Below are positions 51,957 through 62,847 of a stretch of DNA of 64,000 nucleotides, piece by piece (position 1 is the first letter of the stretch; every line of letters begins with the position of its first letter). Source of the DNA: Ovoidimarina sp038744785 (GTDB lineage: Bacteria > Pseudomonadota > Alphaproteobacteria > Rhodobacterales > Rhodobacteraceae); the NCBI GenBank assembly GCA_038744785.1, contig JBCDLX010000012.1, positions 62,001 to 126,000 of the forward strand, in the 5' to 3' direction. Below the pieces are notes generated by a model, which saw only the letters and a list, made by a program, of their open reading frames with translations, made no database searches and was not told where the DNA came from. Position numbers and translations under genes: made by a program.

Positions 51957-52718
51957 TCAGACAATGCTGTAGCCACCGTCGATCGGGTGGATCGCGCCGG
52001 TGACGTTGAATGCTTCGCGACTAGCCAGGAATGCAGCATAGGCGCCCACATCCTCGATAGACGCCAACTGGTGAGTTGGCGCACGGGTTGCCGCATCAGC
52101 CAGAAGCTTGTCGAATTCTGCAATACCCGACGCCGCGCGGGTCTTGAGCGGACCGGGTGAAAGCGCGTGAACCGAGACACCCTTCGAACCCAATTCGGCG
52201 GCAGCGTATCGGACAGCGGCCTCAAGCGCCGCCTTTACCGGCCCCATAACGCCGTAGCTGTCAACAACACGTGTTGAGCCAAGGAAAGACACCGTCATGC
52301 AGGTCCCACCTCGAACCATCAGTGGTTCTGCCCGGCGTATCATGCGCAAAAAAGAGTGGACCGAAATGTCCATCGCCAACCCAAAGCCGTCGGCAGAGGT
52401 GTCAATTACACGCCCATGCAGATCTTCGCGAGGCGCGAAGGCTATCGAATGAACGACGGTGTCCAGCCGACCCCATTCCGTAGCAATCCGCTCAAAAAGC
52501 GCATCAGCCTGATCCTCGTTGCGGACATCGAGCGGCATGAAGATCTGCGCACCGATCTCTTCGGCCAGACCTCGCACATGAGGCTCTGCCTTGTCGTTTA
52601 GATAGGTGAGCGCGACTTCGGCACCCTGGGCATGCAGTGCACGCGCGCAGCCCCAGGCGATCGATTGATCGTTGGCGACACCAACAACTAAGGTTTTTGA
52701 TCCATCAAGACGGAACAC
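51957..52718 (-). CDS. fabI: Enoyl-[acyl-carrier-protein] reductase, FabI type
   Basis: A 253-residue SDR. The FabI nucleotide-binding form VVGVANDQSIAWGCARAL replaces the classical GxxxGxG. The catalytic Y-x6-K is SYGVMGPVKAALEAAVRY, and the end NVTGAIHPIDGGYSIV is typical. It reduces trans-2-enoyl-ACP in fatty acid synthesis. The placement with DUF3141, MaoC-Pta and AckA suggests a paralogue acting on acyl-CoA/ACP in this pathway rather than the housekeeping copy. It leads the operon and lies 114 bases after the V-ATPase A gene. Confidence 0.92.
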   Translation of the reverse strand: MFRLDGSKTLVVGVANDQSIAWGCARALHAQGAEVALTYLNDKAEPHVRGLAEEIGAQIFMPLDVRNEDQADALFERIATEWGRLDTVVHSIAFAPREDLHGRVIDTSADGFGLAMDISVHSFLRMIRRAEPLMVRGGTCMTVSFLGSTRVVDSYGVMGPVKAALEAAVRYAAAELGSKGVSVHALSPGPLKTRAASGIAEFDKLLADAATRAPTHQLASIEDVGAYAAFLASREAFNVTGAIHPIDGGYSIV

Positions 52719-52832
52719 CGAACCGATTCCCCCACGTCAGGATTGCTGCAATGCAGCATAGCAAAATATGCAATTTATTCAAGTTTTGTGGAGGCTTTGC
52801 GTAGGTATTAGTCTCTTCTGCGATGCCGCATT

Positions 52833-54676
<1,844 letters not shown>

Positions 54677-54680
<4 letters not shown>

Positions 54681-55369
54681 CGCATGGCTCCTTCCGATTG
54701 TAAGTGTGGGAAGTTCCGAAGTGCCTCTTCAGACAACTCGGAGAAACGTTGGGCAGCAGCGGTTGCATCGGCCTTCGCCCAACGATCAAAGATATTCCAC
54801 TTTAGAACGTAGATGACGACCGCCTCGAAGTCGAAATAATGACCGGCCCCATGCCGCTTTAGCTGTCGAAATGTGGTGTCCAGAAGATGCCGTTGCAGTG
54901 AAAGCGGGTCGCCCTTTTTCAACAGGTCTCCCGCCTCTTGCAACCAGGGCAGCGACGCCCCAAGCCCAAAGACTGGATCGGCCCAGTTTTTGGCGATCCG
55001 CTGTGCAATCTTGCCATAGCCCCAGGGTTCCGTCGGCACCGATCCGCCGCGGTGCCTGATGCGCAATGCTGCGACCGCTGTCCGCAACTCCATGCGTTCA
55101 GTCACGATGGCACGCAGAGTTGGATGCGGCAGATCGGTCAGAAGCGCATCGGCGCGCCCGACCAGTGTGCTTAGTTCAGAGGTCCGGTCATAAGACGACC
55201 AACTCAAAAGCCCTTCGATCCGAGCAAGCCATTCTGCATCCCTAACGTTCAGTGCAGTCAGCCGCTTGTCCAGCCGAAGCCGAGACAAGGGCGGTTTTTT
55301 CGCCACGAAAAGCCGTTCGGAGCTGGGCATACTCGCCACCAGCGCGATATAGGCGTCAGGGTTAGACAT
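54677..55369 (-). CDS. DUF2764 protein of the V-ATPase operon, likely subunit C counterpart
   Basis: A 230-residue helical protein starting MSNPDAYIALVASMPSSERL. DUF2764 proteins occur in bacterial V-type ATPase operons (notably in Bacteroidetes) between subunits E and A, the place where subunit C is found elsewhere. FDRWAKADATAAAQRF near the C-terminus is similar in style to C subunits. The gene is separated from subunit E by 2 bases and overlaps subunit A. The C-subunit role is inference from position. Confidence 0.85.
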
Positions 55370-55371
55370 CG

Positions 55372-56052
55372 TTAGCGGATGACCCCTTCCAGGACAGCGC
55401 GGAAACGGGGTTGCAGGTGCTGCATAAGAAGCGCCGCAATCGCCTGATCCGACAAATCCAGTACCACACCATCTGCTTCGGCTTTTGCCCGGATGCCCCC
55501 GTGCAGATCGCCATCGGCATAAAGCGTCACACCCTCTTTCATCATCTCCTGTGTCAAGCCCAGGACGAACTTCGTAAGGGCGCCAGACTGAATATCGTCG
55601 GCATTCGCAGTGATTGCGTCCGGCCCGACAACGTCAGCAGGCAGGATGACACTTGCGCCCTTGCCAACAGAAGCGGCCTCCCCGGCACGGCCCACAAGCG
55701 CGAGCACCATCTGCTTCAACACCTCGGGGTCGGCAAGGTTTTTGCTGACCATCCGCTGCACGTCTTGTTCGAACTGCCGCATCAGCGCCGACTTCATCGT
55801 CAGTACAGCATCGCGCATAGCGGTGCTCAGCGCTTCTTCGCCCGCGCGGGTATAGCGGTCGGCGGCAGCACGGGCCTCGGCTTTCAGCTTTTCCGCCTCG
55901 GCCTCGGCCTTGGCGACAATCGCCACCGCTTCGGCCTTGGCGTCATCTGTAAGCCGGTCGGCCTCGGCCTGCCCAGCGGCCACGCCATCGTCGCGCAGCC
56001 GCGCGATCAACGCGTCAACGCCCTTGGCGGTGTCCTGCTCGGCCGCAGCCAT
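55372..56052 (-). CDS. ntpE: V/A-type ATP synthase subunit E (peripheral stalk)
   Basis: A 226-residue protein. A long alanine/glutamate/lysine-rich coiled coil (about 20-85) is followed by a globular domain with KGASVILPADVVG and the terminal LQPRFRAVLEGVI. This is the normal organisation of the peripheral stalk subunit. It starts at 56052, sharing one base with the stop of subunit K (TGATG). Confidence 0.9.
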   Translation of the reverse strand: MAAAEQDTAKGVDALIARLRDDGVAAGQAEADRLTDDAKAEAVAIVAKAEAEAEKLKAEARAAADRYTRAGEEALSTAMRDAVLTMKSALMRQFEQDVQRMVSKNLADPEVLKQMVLALVGRAGEAASVGKGASVILPADVVGPDAITANADDIQSGALTKFVLGLTQEMMKEGVTLYADGDLHGGIRAKAEADGVVLDLSDQAIAALLMQHLQPRFRAVLEGVIR

Positions 56053-56495
56053 CAGGCCACTCCCGCACTGATCACCAGCGCAAATACGAATGCGAAGACA
56101 CCAAAGCCCTCGATGATCGCCGCGGGCGCAAGCGCCAAGCCAAAGATCTCGGGTTTCTCCTTTGAGGCGTTGATTGCCGTCGCACAGGCCCGGCCCTGAT
56201 AGATCCCACAATAAAGCAGCGCGATCCCGGCAAGAAGGCCGATCCCGAACAGCCCCGCCGCATTGGCTTCGGTGACTTCACGGTTAAGCGTGAACATGAT
56301 GACGATGCCGTAGATCACAAAAGTCGACGGGAATGCCGAAATGCCGACGAACCGGCCATAGCCTCCTTCGGTTTCCAGCATCGCGCCGATACTGGCCTGC
56401 CCGGCAATCGCGCAGCCGATGGAACTGGCAATGGCCCCAAAGGCCATGGGGGCAAAGATGCCCAGCCAGCCCAGAACGATAAGAAACTCGGTCAT
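56052..56495 (-). CDS. ntpK: V/A-type ATP synthase subunit K (rotor ring)
   Basis: A 147-residue double-hairpin proteolipid with four membrane helices. Only the second hairpin has an acidic residue, Glu129 (AAIIEGFGVF), as in V-type rings. The first hairpin has FPSTFVIYG where the sodium-binding NtpK of Enterococcus hirae has a Thr-Gln pair, so one sodium ligand (Gln) is replaced by Phe59. Coupled to subunit I by ATGA. Confidence 0.92.
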   Translation of the reverse strand: MTEFLIVLGWLGIFAPMAFGAIASSIGCAIAGQASIGAMLETEGGYGRFVGISAFPSTFVIYGIVIMFTLNREVTEANAAGLFGIGLLAGIALLYCGIYQGRACATAINASKEKPEIFGLALAPAAIIEGFGVFAFVFALVISAGVA

Positions 56496-58285
56496 TCCTG
56501 AACCTCCTTGCAGGCAAAGGCCCGGAAGACGATGCCTTCCTCGGGCAAGCCCCATTTGTAGAACTCGATGAAGTTAAGCCGCAGTCCGTGCACCACACCA
56601 CTGAGCATCGCGAGCGCAAAATTGAGCACATGGCCGATCGCGAAAATCAGGACTCCGCCTAAAACGCCCAGGCCGGAACCCGAGCTGGCAGCGGTTGTTG
56701 TTAGATCGTTGAAAGTGATCGCGAGTGAGGCCGACGCAAGACCAAGCGCAAAGAGGCGCATGTAAGACAGGACATCGCCGAACATCCCCATCAGCCCCGC
56801 AGCACCCTGCAGCCCGTCGATGACGCGCCAAAGCCAGTCGGTGGGCTTTGTAATCTTTCGGTCGCTGGCAAAGGCCATGACGATGCCAAGACCGGCGATC
56901 AGCAGGGCAATCCCGAGCGCCCCTGCCACACCGGCCCCGCCGCTTAGCCAATATATCACGCCGCCTGCAAGGAGTGTGATCCAACCAAGGTTTCCGTACC
57001 GGCTGCGGGTGGGCTTGGCCTGAAAGGCCATGAAGTTGGCGTAAGAGATATGCAGGACGCCGATCACGATGGAGAGTTTCATCATCGTGTCGAAATCGTT
57101 CAGGTCCAGAATCGCCAAGCGATCTAGGAGGCTGCCGTCGCGTGGGGCAAAGCCGAAATAGCTGCCGATCATCGCACCGAATGCAACGGTTGCGCCCGCA
57201 AGGTACAGCCCCATCCGCCGCCAGGCACGGGCATGGACCGATGCATCGAACCGCCTCCAGTAAAGCAAAAGGCCAGCGCCGATCACAATCCCATAGCCCG
57301 CATCCGATACGATCATAGCAAAGAATAAGGCGAAAGATGCCATCAGGATGCGGCTCGGGTCCCAAGACCGGTAGTGCGGTGGTTGATATCCTGTGGCCAG
57401 ATCAACCCCGGCAGCATCGCGGTCAGGCTGCTCTAGAAGGGTTGGCGGGGTCTCGTCGGCGCGAGGAGCCTCGATCAGGACAGCAAGCCCAATGTCCGCG
57501 CAGGTCTCCTCGATCTCGGTCAGCCGGTCCTCGGGCACCCAGCCCTGCACAGCAAAAAGATCGGGATCGTTCAGTGTCTGAGTTTCAGCAAACGCCCTCT
57601 CCGCCGCAGTTTCCGCCTCTGACAGGTTGGCCCGCAAGAGCGTCAGATACCGCGTCATCGCCATCCGCTCAGCCTGAACCACCTCTATCTCGATTTCTAG
57701 GTCCTCAAGCTCATCCTCCAAGACGTGCGTCGACTTAGAGCCCAGATGCGTGCGCTGAACTGGCAGCAAGTCCCCTGGCGGTTCCTCGGGACTCAGTACG
57801 ACGACGTAAGCAAATCGATTCGTTTGCCCTACGATCTGCCACGGCAGGTCAATGTCATTTAAGGCGGCACGGTACTTCAACGGCAGTTCATAGAACCACA
57901 GCCGCTGACCTGCGAGCCTATCGAGCGGCGGAAAGTCGAGATCACCCCAAGGGGCCATCCTGGCAAGGCGCGCTGCGACGGCATCGCGGCGGTCGCGTTG
58001 CGCACGCAGCTTGTCCTTCAGCGCCAGGACTTCCGGTACAAAGGCATGTACATCAAAATCTGGATCACTGCGTACTTGACGCCGGGGACCTGGCACAACG
58101 GCCAGAAACCTCAGCGCCTTATATGCGTCCTCGGCCTCACGACCAACGACCCTCTCAGGCCGTGTTTCCAGGGGAACGAGTGGTAGAAGGTGCATCGCGC
58201 CCAAGTATTGCAGCCGGTTAAGCGTGGCGCCGTGCTGCTGCGCTGCGCCAATCAGAGTGAGTTTCTTCAGAGGCGCAATGCTCAT
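56492..58285 (-). CDS. ntpI: V/A-type ATP synthase subunit I (stator, a-type)
   Basis: A 597-residue protein. The N-terminal half is soluble with coiled-coil arms (DVHAFVPEVLALKDKLRAQRDRRDA). The C-terminal half (from about 320) has about seven membrane helices that form the ion half-channels next to the K ring. Starts MSIAPLKKLTLIG with an ATGA overlap with subunit D. Slightly shorter than typical NtpI. Confidence 0.93.
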   Translation of the reverse strand: MSIAPLKKLTLIGAAQQHGATLNRLQYLGAMHLLPLVPLETRPERVVGREAEDAYKALRFLAVVPGPRRQVRSDPDFDVHAFVPEVLALKDKLRAQRDRRDAVAARLARMAPWGDLDFPPLDRLAGQRLWFYELPLKYRAALNDIDLPWQIVGQTNRFAYVVVLSPEEPPGDLLPVQRTHLGSKSTHVLEDELEDLEIEIEVVQAERMAMTRYLTLLRANLSEAETAAERAFAETQTLNDPDLFAVQGWVPEDRLTEIEETCADIGLAVLIEAPRADETPPTLLEQPDRDAAGVDLATGYQPPHYRSWDPSRILMASFALFFAMIVSDAGYGIVIGAGLLLYWRRFDASVHARAWRRMGLYLAGATVAFGAMIGSYFGFAPRDGSLLDRLAILDLNDFDTMMKLSIVIGVLHISYANFMAFQAKPTRSRYGNLGWITLLAGGVIYWLSGGAGVAGALGIALLIAGLGIVMAFASDRKITKPTDWLWRVIDGLQGAAGLMGMFGDVLSYMRLFALGLASASLAITFNDLTTTAASSGSGLGVLGGVLIFAIGHVLNFALAMLSGVVHGLRLNFIEFYKWGLPEEGIVFRAFACKEVQE

Positions 58286-58878
58286 GCTGCTGCCCTCTTG
58301 CGCTTGGCGATCTTCGAGCGGGTGACTGCGCTTGTCTGTTCGTCGCTCAAATAGATGCGGATCTTCTTGATGTTTGCACGCGCTCCCGGGATCAGAACCT
58401 TGTCGAACAGATTGACCCGCTGGGTGATCGTGTCGACGGCCTTGCCAAGAATCTCTACCCGCTGGCGCGCAACCTGTACTTTCAACCGGGCGATCAGCAT
58501 ATCATGCAATAGGTGCGTGACCTGATCGACCCAATGGGGAAGCACCATATAGGAATAGGGCAGTACCTCGACATCGATCTTGTCGAGAACGGGCAACAGG
58601 GTGCCCACGACATTTTCTTCGCTAAGCTGGTAGTCCGTCAATTCCACCAGACCGCTTAACTCAATATCGCGGTTCCCAAGCATGGGGACATCACGCCCAA
58701 CCTGTGCTGCCAACTCCCTGACTTCGGCCTCAAGCTTCGAAACCTCGGCCACTGCCTTGGCCTTCTCGCCCATCAATTGCTGACGCTTCAGATCCAAAGA
58801 CGGCAGGAAACGCTCATAGGATCTGAGCTGCGCAGTCTCGCGCGCGAGTGAGGATTTATTCAGCTGCAACCGGGCCAT
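58282..58878 (-). CDS. ntpD: V/A-type ATP synthase subunit D (central shaft)
   Basis: A 198-residue helical hairpin protein: LNKSSLARETAQLRSYERFLPSLDLKRQQL at the start and VDTITQRVNLFDKVLIPG near the end are the D-family blocks. It forms the rotating shaft. The start overlaps the end of subunit B by 23 bases. A highly basic C-terminus (KIAKRKRAAA) is present. Confidence 0.92.
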   Translation of the reverse strand: MARLQLNKSSLARETAQLRSYERFLPSLDLKRQQLMGEKAKAVAEVSKLEAEVRELAAQVGRDVPMLGNRDIELSGLVELTDYQLSEENVVGTLLPVLDKIDVEVLPYSYMVLPHWVDQVTHLLHDMLIARLKVQVARQRVEILGKAVDTITQRVNLFDKVLIPGARANIKKIRIYLSDEQTSAVTRSKIAKRKRAAA

Positions 58879-60217
58879 CGGACACCTTGGGGAAGTACTT
58901 GTCGATCAGATCCTGCTTCATCAACAACTGTTCGGGCTTGAAGCACTCGCCCAGAGTTTGCCAGCACAGATCAAGTGCGTCTTCCAACGGAATCGAGACA
59001 TTGATGTCCATGAAACGTTCGCGGAACAGATCACCGAACTTCAGGACCTGTTGGTCAAAATCCGAAAGGTCAAACGCCATTGCCTGTTTTTGGGCGGCAT
59101 CGCGCGCTTCGGAGTAAAAGCGGATCATGGTGTTCATGATCTGGCTGTGATCTTCGCGCGTCACCTTTCCGATCACATTCTGTTTCAAGCGCGACAGGCT
59201 GCCAAATGGGTCAATGACGCCTGAATGAAGATAAAACTGGCCTTCGGTAATGTAGCCGGTGTTGTCGGGCACCGGGTGGGTGACGTCGTTACCGGGCATG
59301 GTCGTCACCGCAAGGATCGTCACCGATCCGCCTTTCGCGTAGTCGCAGGCCTTTTCGTACCGGCGCGCAAGCTCGCTATAGAGATCACCCATGTATCCCC
59401 GGTTCGACGGAACACGTTCCTGACTGATACCCACTTCCTTCATGGCGTCGGCATAGGCAGTCATATCGGTTAGTAGAACAAGGACACGTTTGCCTTCCTC
59501 AACAGCAAATTTCTCAGCCACCGCAAGCGCCATGTCGGGCACCAGAAGCCGTTCTACCAATGGGTCGGAGGCTTGATTGACGAACATCACTGTGCGCGAG
59601 AACACCCCCGCATCTTCAAAAGACTGTCGGAACGTGTGAAAATCGTCAAAGATCAAGCCCATCCCGCCAAAGACAACGATATCGGCATCCGCCTGAATGC
59701 CGATCCGCGCCAGGAACGGGTTATAGGGTTCGCCAGAAACCGAAAAGATCGGGATCTTCTGACTTTCAACGAGGCTGTTGAAAATGTCGATCATCGGGAC
59801 GTCGGTGCGGATCATCCGTTTGGGCACAATCCGTTCCGCCGGGTTCACGGACGGCCCACCGATGTCATAGCGCGGCTCCGATGACAGGTCCGGGCCACCG
59901 TCTACCGGGTTACCTGCACCGTCAAAAACCCGGCCAAGAATGTTCGCGGAATAAGGCGCTTGCATCGGGTGGCCCAGGAAGGTCGCCGTAGCACCCGTGG
60001 AAATCCCTTTAGTCCCAGAAAACACCTGCAGCGAAACTTTGTCACGATCAACGTGGATGACCTGAGCCATGGATTTCGCGCCATCAACCGCTTGGACGAC
60101 CGCGAGATCGCCGTATCGCACCGCGCTGCCCTCGCCCGCATTCTCGGGCACGTGGACTTTCAGCGTATCGCCTACGATTTCAAGGATACCGGAGTAGCGG
60201 ATAAGATCGCGAACCAT
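58856..60217 (-). CDS. ntpB: V/A-type ATP synthase subunit B (non-catalytic)
   Basis: A 453-residue subunit. In place of a Walker A loop it has VSGEPYNPF, as in all B subunits. Other landmarks are MGLIFDDFHTFRQSFEDAGVFSR, NRGYMGDLYSELARRYEKA and VTTMPGNDVTHPVPDNTGYITEGQ. It starts MVRDLIRYSGI with GGAGG upstream and is the first intact gene of the operon B-D-I-K-E-DUF2764-A. No subunit F gene is seen. Confidence 0.95.
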   Translation of the reverse strand: MVRDLIRYSGILEIVGDTLKVHVPENAGEGSAVRYGDLAVVQAVDGAKSMAQVIHVDRDKVSLQVFSGTKGISTGATATFLGHPMQAPYSANILGRVFDGAGNPVDGGPDLSSEPRYDIGGPSVNPAERIVPKRMIRTDVPMIDIFNSLVESQKIPIFSVSGEPYNPFLARIGIQADADIVVFGGMGLIFDDFHTFRQSFEDAGVFSRTVMFVNQASDPLVERLLVPDMALAVAEKFAVEEGKRVLVLLTDMTAYADAMKEVGISQERVPSNRGYMGDLYSELARRYEKACDYAKGGSVTILAVTTMPGNDVTHPVPDNTGYITEGQFYLHSGVIDPFGSLSRLKQNVIGKVTREDHSQIMNTMIRFYSEARDAAQKQAMAFDLSDFDQQVLKFGDLFRERFMDINVSIPLEDALDLCWQTLGECFKPEQLLMKQDLIDKYFPKVSDGPVAAE

Positions 60218-60274
60218 CTTGCAGCCTCCTGTTTGCGAAAATCCTAGCCCCGAGGGACGCGTCGACGCACGGCA

Positions 60275-60640
60275 TTAGTCATGGAATGCGACATCTTGTG
60301 CGTCCAACGAGATCAAAGTGCCCATCTCACAGGCACCGATCCCCTCAAGATCGGCCCGCGCGCCGATGGCCGCCGGCTTTTTCCGGTCTACTGCGCAAAC
60401 TGTCAGGCCACCGCGAACTTCGAGCCCGTTGAGCTGACGAAAAAATAATAGGCCACAGACGCCTCGGGCGATGCCCGCTTAGTCGCCCGCTGATCCGGCG
60501 TGCCCCAAAACGGCATCCGCATCTGTCGTGGCAACGAGAAGGTCCGCTCCAATTTTGCGGGCCAGAAGTTCCGAGGCAAGGTCTTTGTCGTTGACGGCCT
60601 CGACACCATCCAGCTGAGGCAGGTGAACATGAACGCCCTT
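60275..60640 (-). pseudogene. Broken carbamate kinase (arcC-like) fragment
   Basis: Three pieces in different frames match the C-terminal half of carbamate kinase. GVEAVNDKDLASELL and GADLLVATTDADAVL end at a TAA at 60479. WGTPDQRATKRASPE then continues in a second frame down to 60403 and, past a stop, reads QFAQ. KPAAIGARADLEGIGACEMG ends at 60275 in a third frame. At least two frameshifts and stops are present, and the ATP/carbamate N-terminal half is replaced by the integrase fragment. The gene sits 57 bases upstream of subunit B and may once have led that operon. Confidence 0.78.
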
Positions 60641-60654
60641 GCTGCTATTGCCCA

Positions 60655-61331
60655 CCATCCAGCCAGGTCGGCATAGAATGCAGGCACATCGCGCCAGGCC
60701 ATTGCCTCGTCGTGCCTCTGCTAAGTGTTCACTTTGGGAAGTACGCCGCCATCCTTAATCGGTGTCACCGAGTTCTCACTTTCGCGGAAGCCTTTGGATC
60801 GCGCCACATCCAGCACCACCTTAATCCGCTGCGCCAGACGAAGAGCGGTCTCAGGCTTTTCAATCCAGATCGGTGATAGGCAGGACAGAACCTGGGGCTG
60901 GCCAACTGCATCAACGGGTAATTGTCCGATTTTTAAAGGGCACAGTCACTGAGCCTATTAATCCACTATGCCACGCGTTTCTCGTTCTTTAATGTAGGCA
61001 AACGCTTGATATGAACCTTCCGCAAGATCTTTTCGAGCATCGGGATTTCTCTTGCGGCGTTGAAGTGCGGGTTTAGTCCTTGTTTCGCTATTCGCCGATA
61101 CTCAAGCACCCGCGAACGGGCATCCTGCAAGAGCACGACGTCCGCGCCACCCAGCCCAATGTCGGTCCGCAGCGGTTTGCCCCGCCGGTTCTTCAGGCCA
61201 TTAACGGTCACGGGCACGATCCAGCACCGCGCGGCGGAGTTGTCCGCGGTATAGTTCAAGCCGTTCCCGTCACCGTGCCGCCCCGGCCCTAAAACCCCAA
61301 CGAGCCGTTTTGTCAGCTTTCCGGAAATCAC
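60655..61331 (-). pseudogene. Broken tyrosine-type phage integrase
   Basis: The frame from GTG 61331 (SGKLTKRLVGVLGPGRHGDG, LRTDIGLGGADVVLLQDARSRVLEYRRIAKQGLNP) is the N-terminal DUF4102-type arm-binding domain. It stops at 60966. A one-base shift later the frame continues as KIGQLPVDAVGQPQVLSCLSPIW and LALRLAQRIKVVLDVARSKGF-like core-binding sequence, hits a second stop, then MAWRDVPAFYADLA. The catalytic domain with the R-H-R-Y residues is absent; the frame runs into the carbamate kinase fragment. It is therefore inactive. Confidence 0.82.
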
Positions 61332-62028
61332 GTTAAGCTGCAGTCATACCACGTTTTGTACCAGACACTGGGCAAGACCGAATGAAATCCAACATGATTG
61401 GTACGCAAGTCTCGGAGCGACTTTGCGCCCTTTTATGGGTGATCCGTTGTCATTCGGTAGCGGTCACAACTAAGAAATGGGGTGAGGTGGCAGTGCAGCC
61501 AGACCAACGCGAACCAGTCTCAGCTGGGGCAGTGGCATGGTCCTGTATGCCGCACCGAGGCCACAACACCCTTCAGAAGCGGCGTTGCGAGTTTGCTTGA
61601 AGTGATCTCGAAAGGAGAGACCGCGCCCGTGGCAGAAGTAGTTCGCGATAGGCGCGTGGACGGAAGCGAACACCGAACACTCCGGACACGACGGAGCCGT
61701 TGCATCGCCCGCTCCCGCCTTCGGAACGGAATGTGCGAGCTCTCCGTCCGTTATTGATCTCGCGGCCGGTTTCCTGCTGGTCGATCACACAGACCTCCTT
61801 CAAGGCCGCTCCGCCGGAGCGAGGTTTTTCCGTCACAGGCGCTCCGGCCCGATCACACTTCTCCACTGATTTCTTAAGGAATCTCAGTGCAATCAGGCAG
61901 ATAGTCTCAGGCCGTGTTCTGATACGGCGAAATGGATTGGGTCTTCCCATCCGCAGTCGCTATCCACGCCCCCCTGCCCCACTCTAGCCAATTTGGTCGG
62001 ACACCGCCCTTACCGGCCTCATGAACAG
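61332..62028. other. Intergenic region without a supported gene
   Basis: About 700 bases lie behind the integrase remnant. A 125-codon minus-strand frame (61573-61950) is open, but its sequence (MGRPNPFRRIRTRPETICL) matches nothing I know and lacks a ribosome binding site. No tRNA or attachment-site duplication could be seen. Confidence 0.5.
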
Positions 62029-62799
62029 CTAGAGCGCAGTATAGCCTCCATCGGCGCAAATGACCTGCCCGGTGATCAGGTTGGACGCGCTCGAGGCAAG
62101 AAACAGCACCAGGTCGGCGATCTCTTCCGGTTCACCGAAACGCCCCAGCGGTATCTTGGCCAGCATGGGCTCGCTCATCTCTTTCGGTGACCAAACCCGC
62201 TTTCCCATCTCCGTCATAACAACCGTTGGGCAGACAGCGTTCGACTGGATGTTATGCGGCGCCCATTCCACGGTCATGACCTGTGTCAGCATATTCAGGC
62301 CCGCCTTTGATGACGCGTAAGCCGCATGATCCGGCAAAGCGACAACCCCGGTCTGAGAAGCAATGTTGATGATCTTGCCGCCGCCCTGGGCGATCATCTT
62401 CGGTGCGAGGGTTTTGGCAATCAGATAGGGTGCGCGAAGGTTCACGTTCATCGTCGTGTCCCAGTTCGCAGTGGGCGTGTCGAGGATGGGATCGATCAGC
62501 GCAGCCGCAGCGTTGTTGACAAGAATGTCGATTGTGCCGAAGGCCTCCAAGGCCTCTTCACCAATGCGAACGCAATCATCGGCACTGGTCAGTTCGCCAG
62601 TGATCGAAATCGCCTTGCAGCCATGGGATCTGACCAGTTCGCAGGTTTCCTCCAACCCCGCTTGTTCCCGCCCCGTTGCCGCGACATCCGCTCCCGCCGA
62701 GGCCAGGACATTGCAGATCGCCTGCCCGATACCCTTCGATGCACCGGTCACAAGCGCCCGCTTTCCCTTGACCGAGAACCGCTCTTTCCAAGTTGACAT
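62029..62799 (-). CDS. SDR-family oxidoreductase
   Basis: A 256-residue classical short-chain dehydrogenase. The NAD(P) motif is TGASKGIG, followed by NNAAAALIDP, the catalytic IINIASQTG serine and YASSK, and the C-terminal ITGQVICADGGYTAL. The size and closeness to the DxxGxxxR-lacking sugar dehydrogenases suggest a sugar or polyol substrate; the two neighbouring genes (class II aldolase and a GlpD-like dehydrogenase) support this. The substrate is not known. 48 bases separate it from the aldolase gene. Confidence 0.9.
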   Translation of the reverse strand: MSTWKERFSVKGKRALVTGASKGIGQAICNVLASAGADVAATGREQAGLEETCELVRSHGCKAISITGELTSADDCVRIGEEALEAFGTIDILVNNAAAALIDPILDTPTANWDTTMNVNLRAPYLIAKTLAPKMIAQGGGKIINIASQTGVVALPDHAAYASSKAGLNMLTQVMTVEWAPHNIQSNAVCPTVVMTEMGKRVWSPKEMSEPMLAKIPLGRFGEPEEIADLVLFLASSASNLITGQVICADGGYTAL

Positions 62800-62847
62800 G
62801 GTCTCCCCCTAGCCGCGCATTCTACTTTGGCTGCCAACGCGCTGCGA

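Noticed and set aside
56574..57365. Minus-strand 263-codon frame inside subunit I
   Set aside because: Alternative frame of the V-ATPase subunit I gene, Cys/Arg/Pro-rich and without homology.
61573..61950. 125-codon minus-strand frame behind the integrase remnant
   Set aside because: No recognisable family, no ribosome binding site and odd composition; kept only as part of an unassigned intergenic region.
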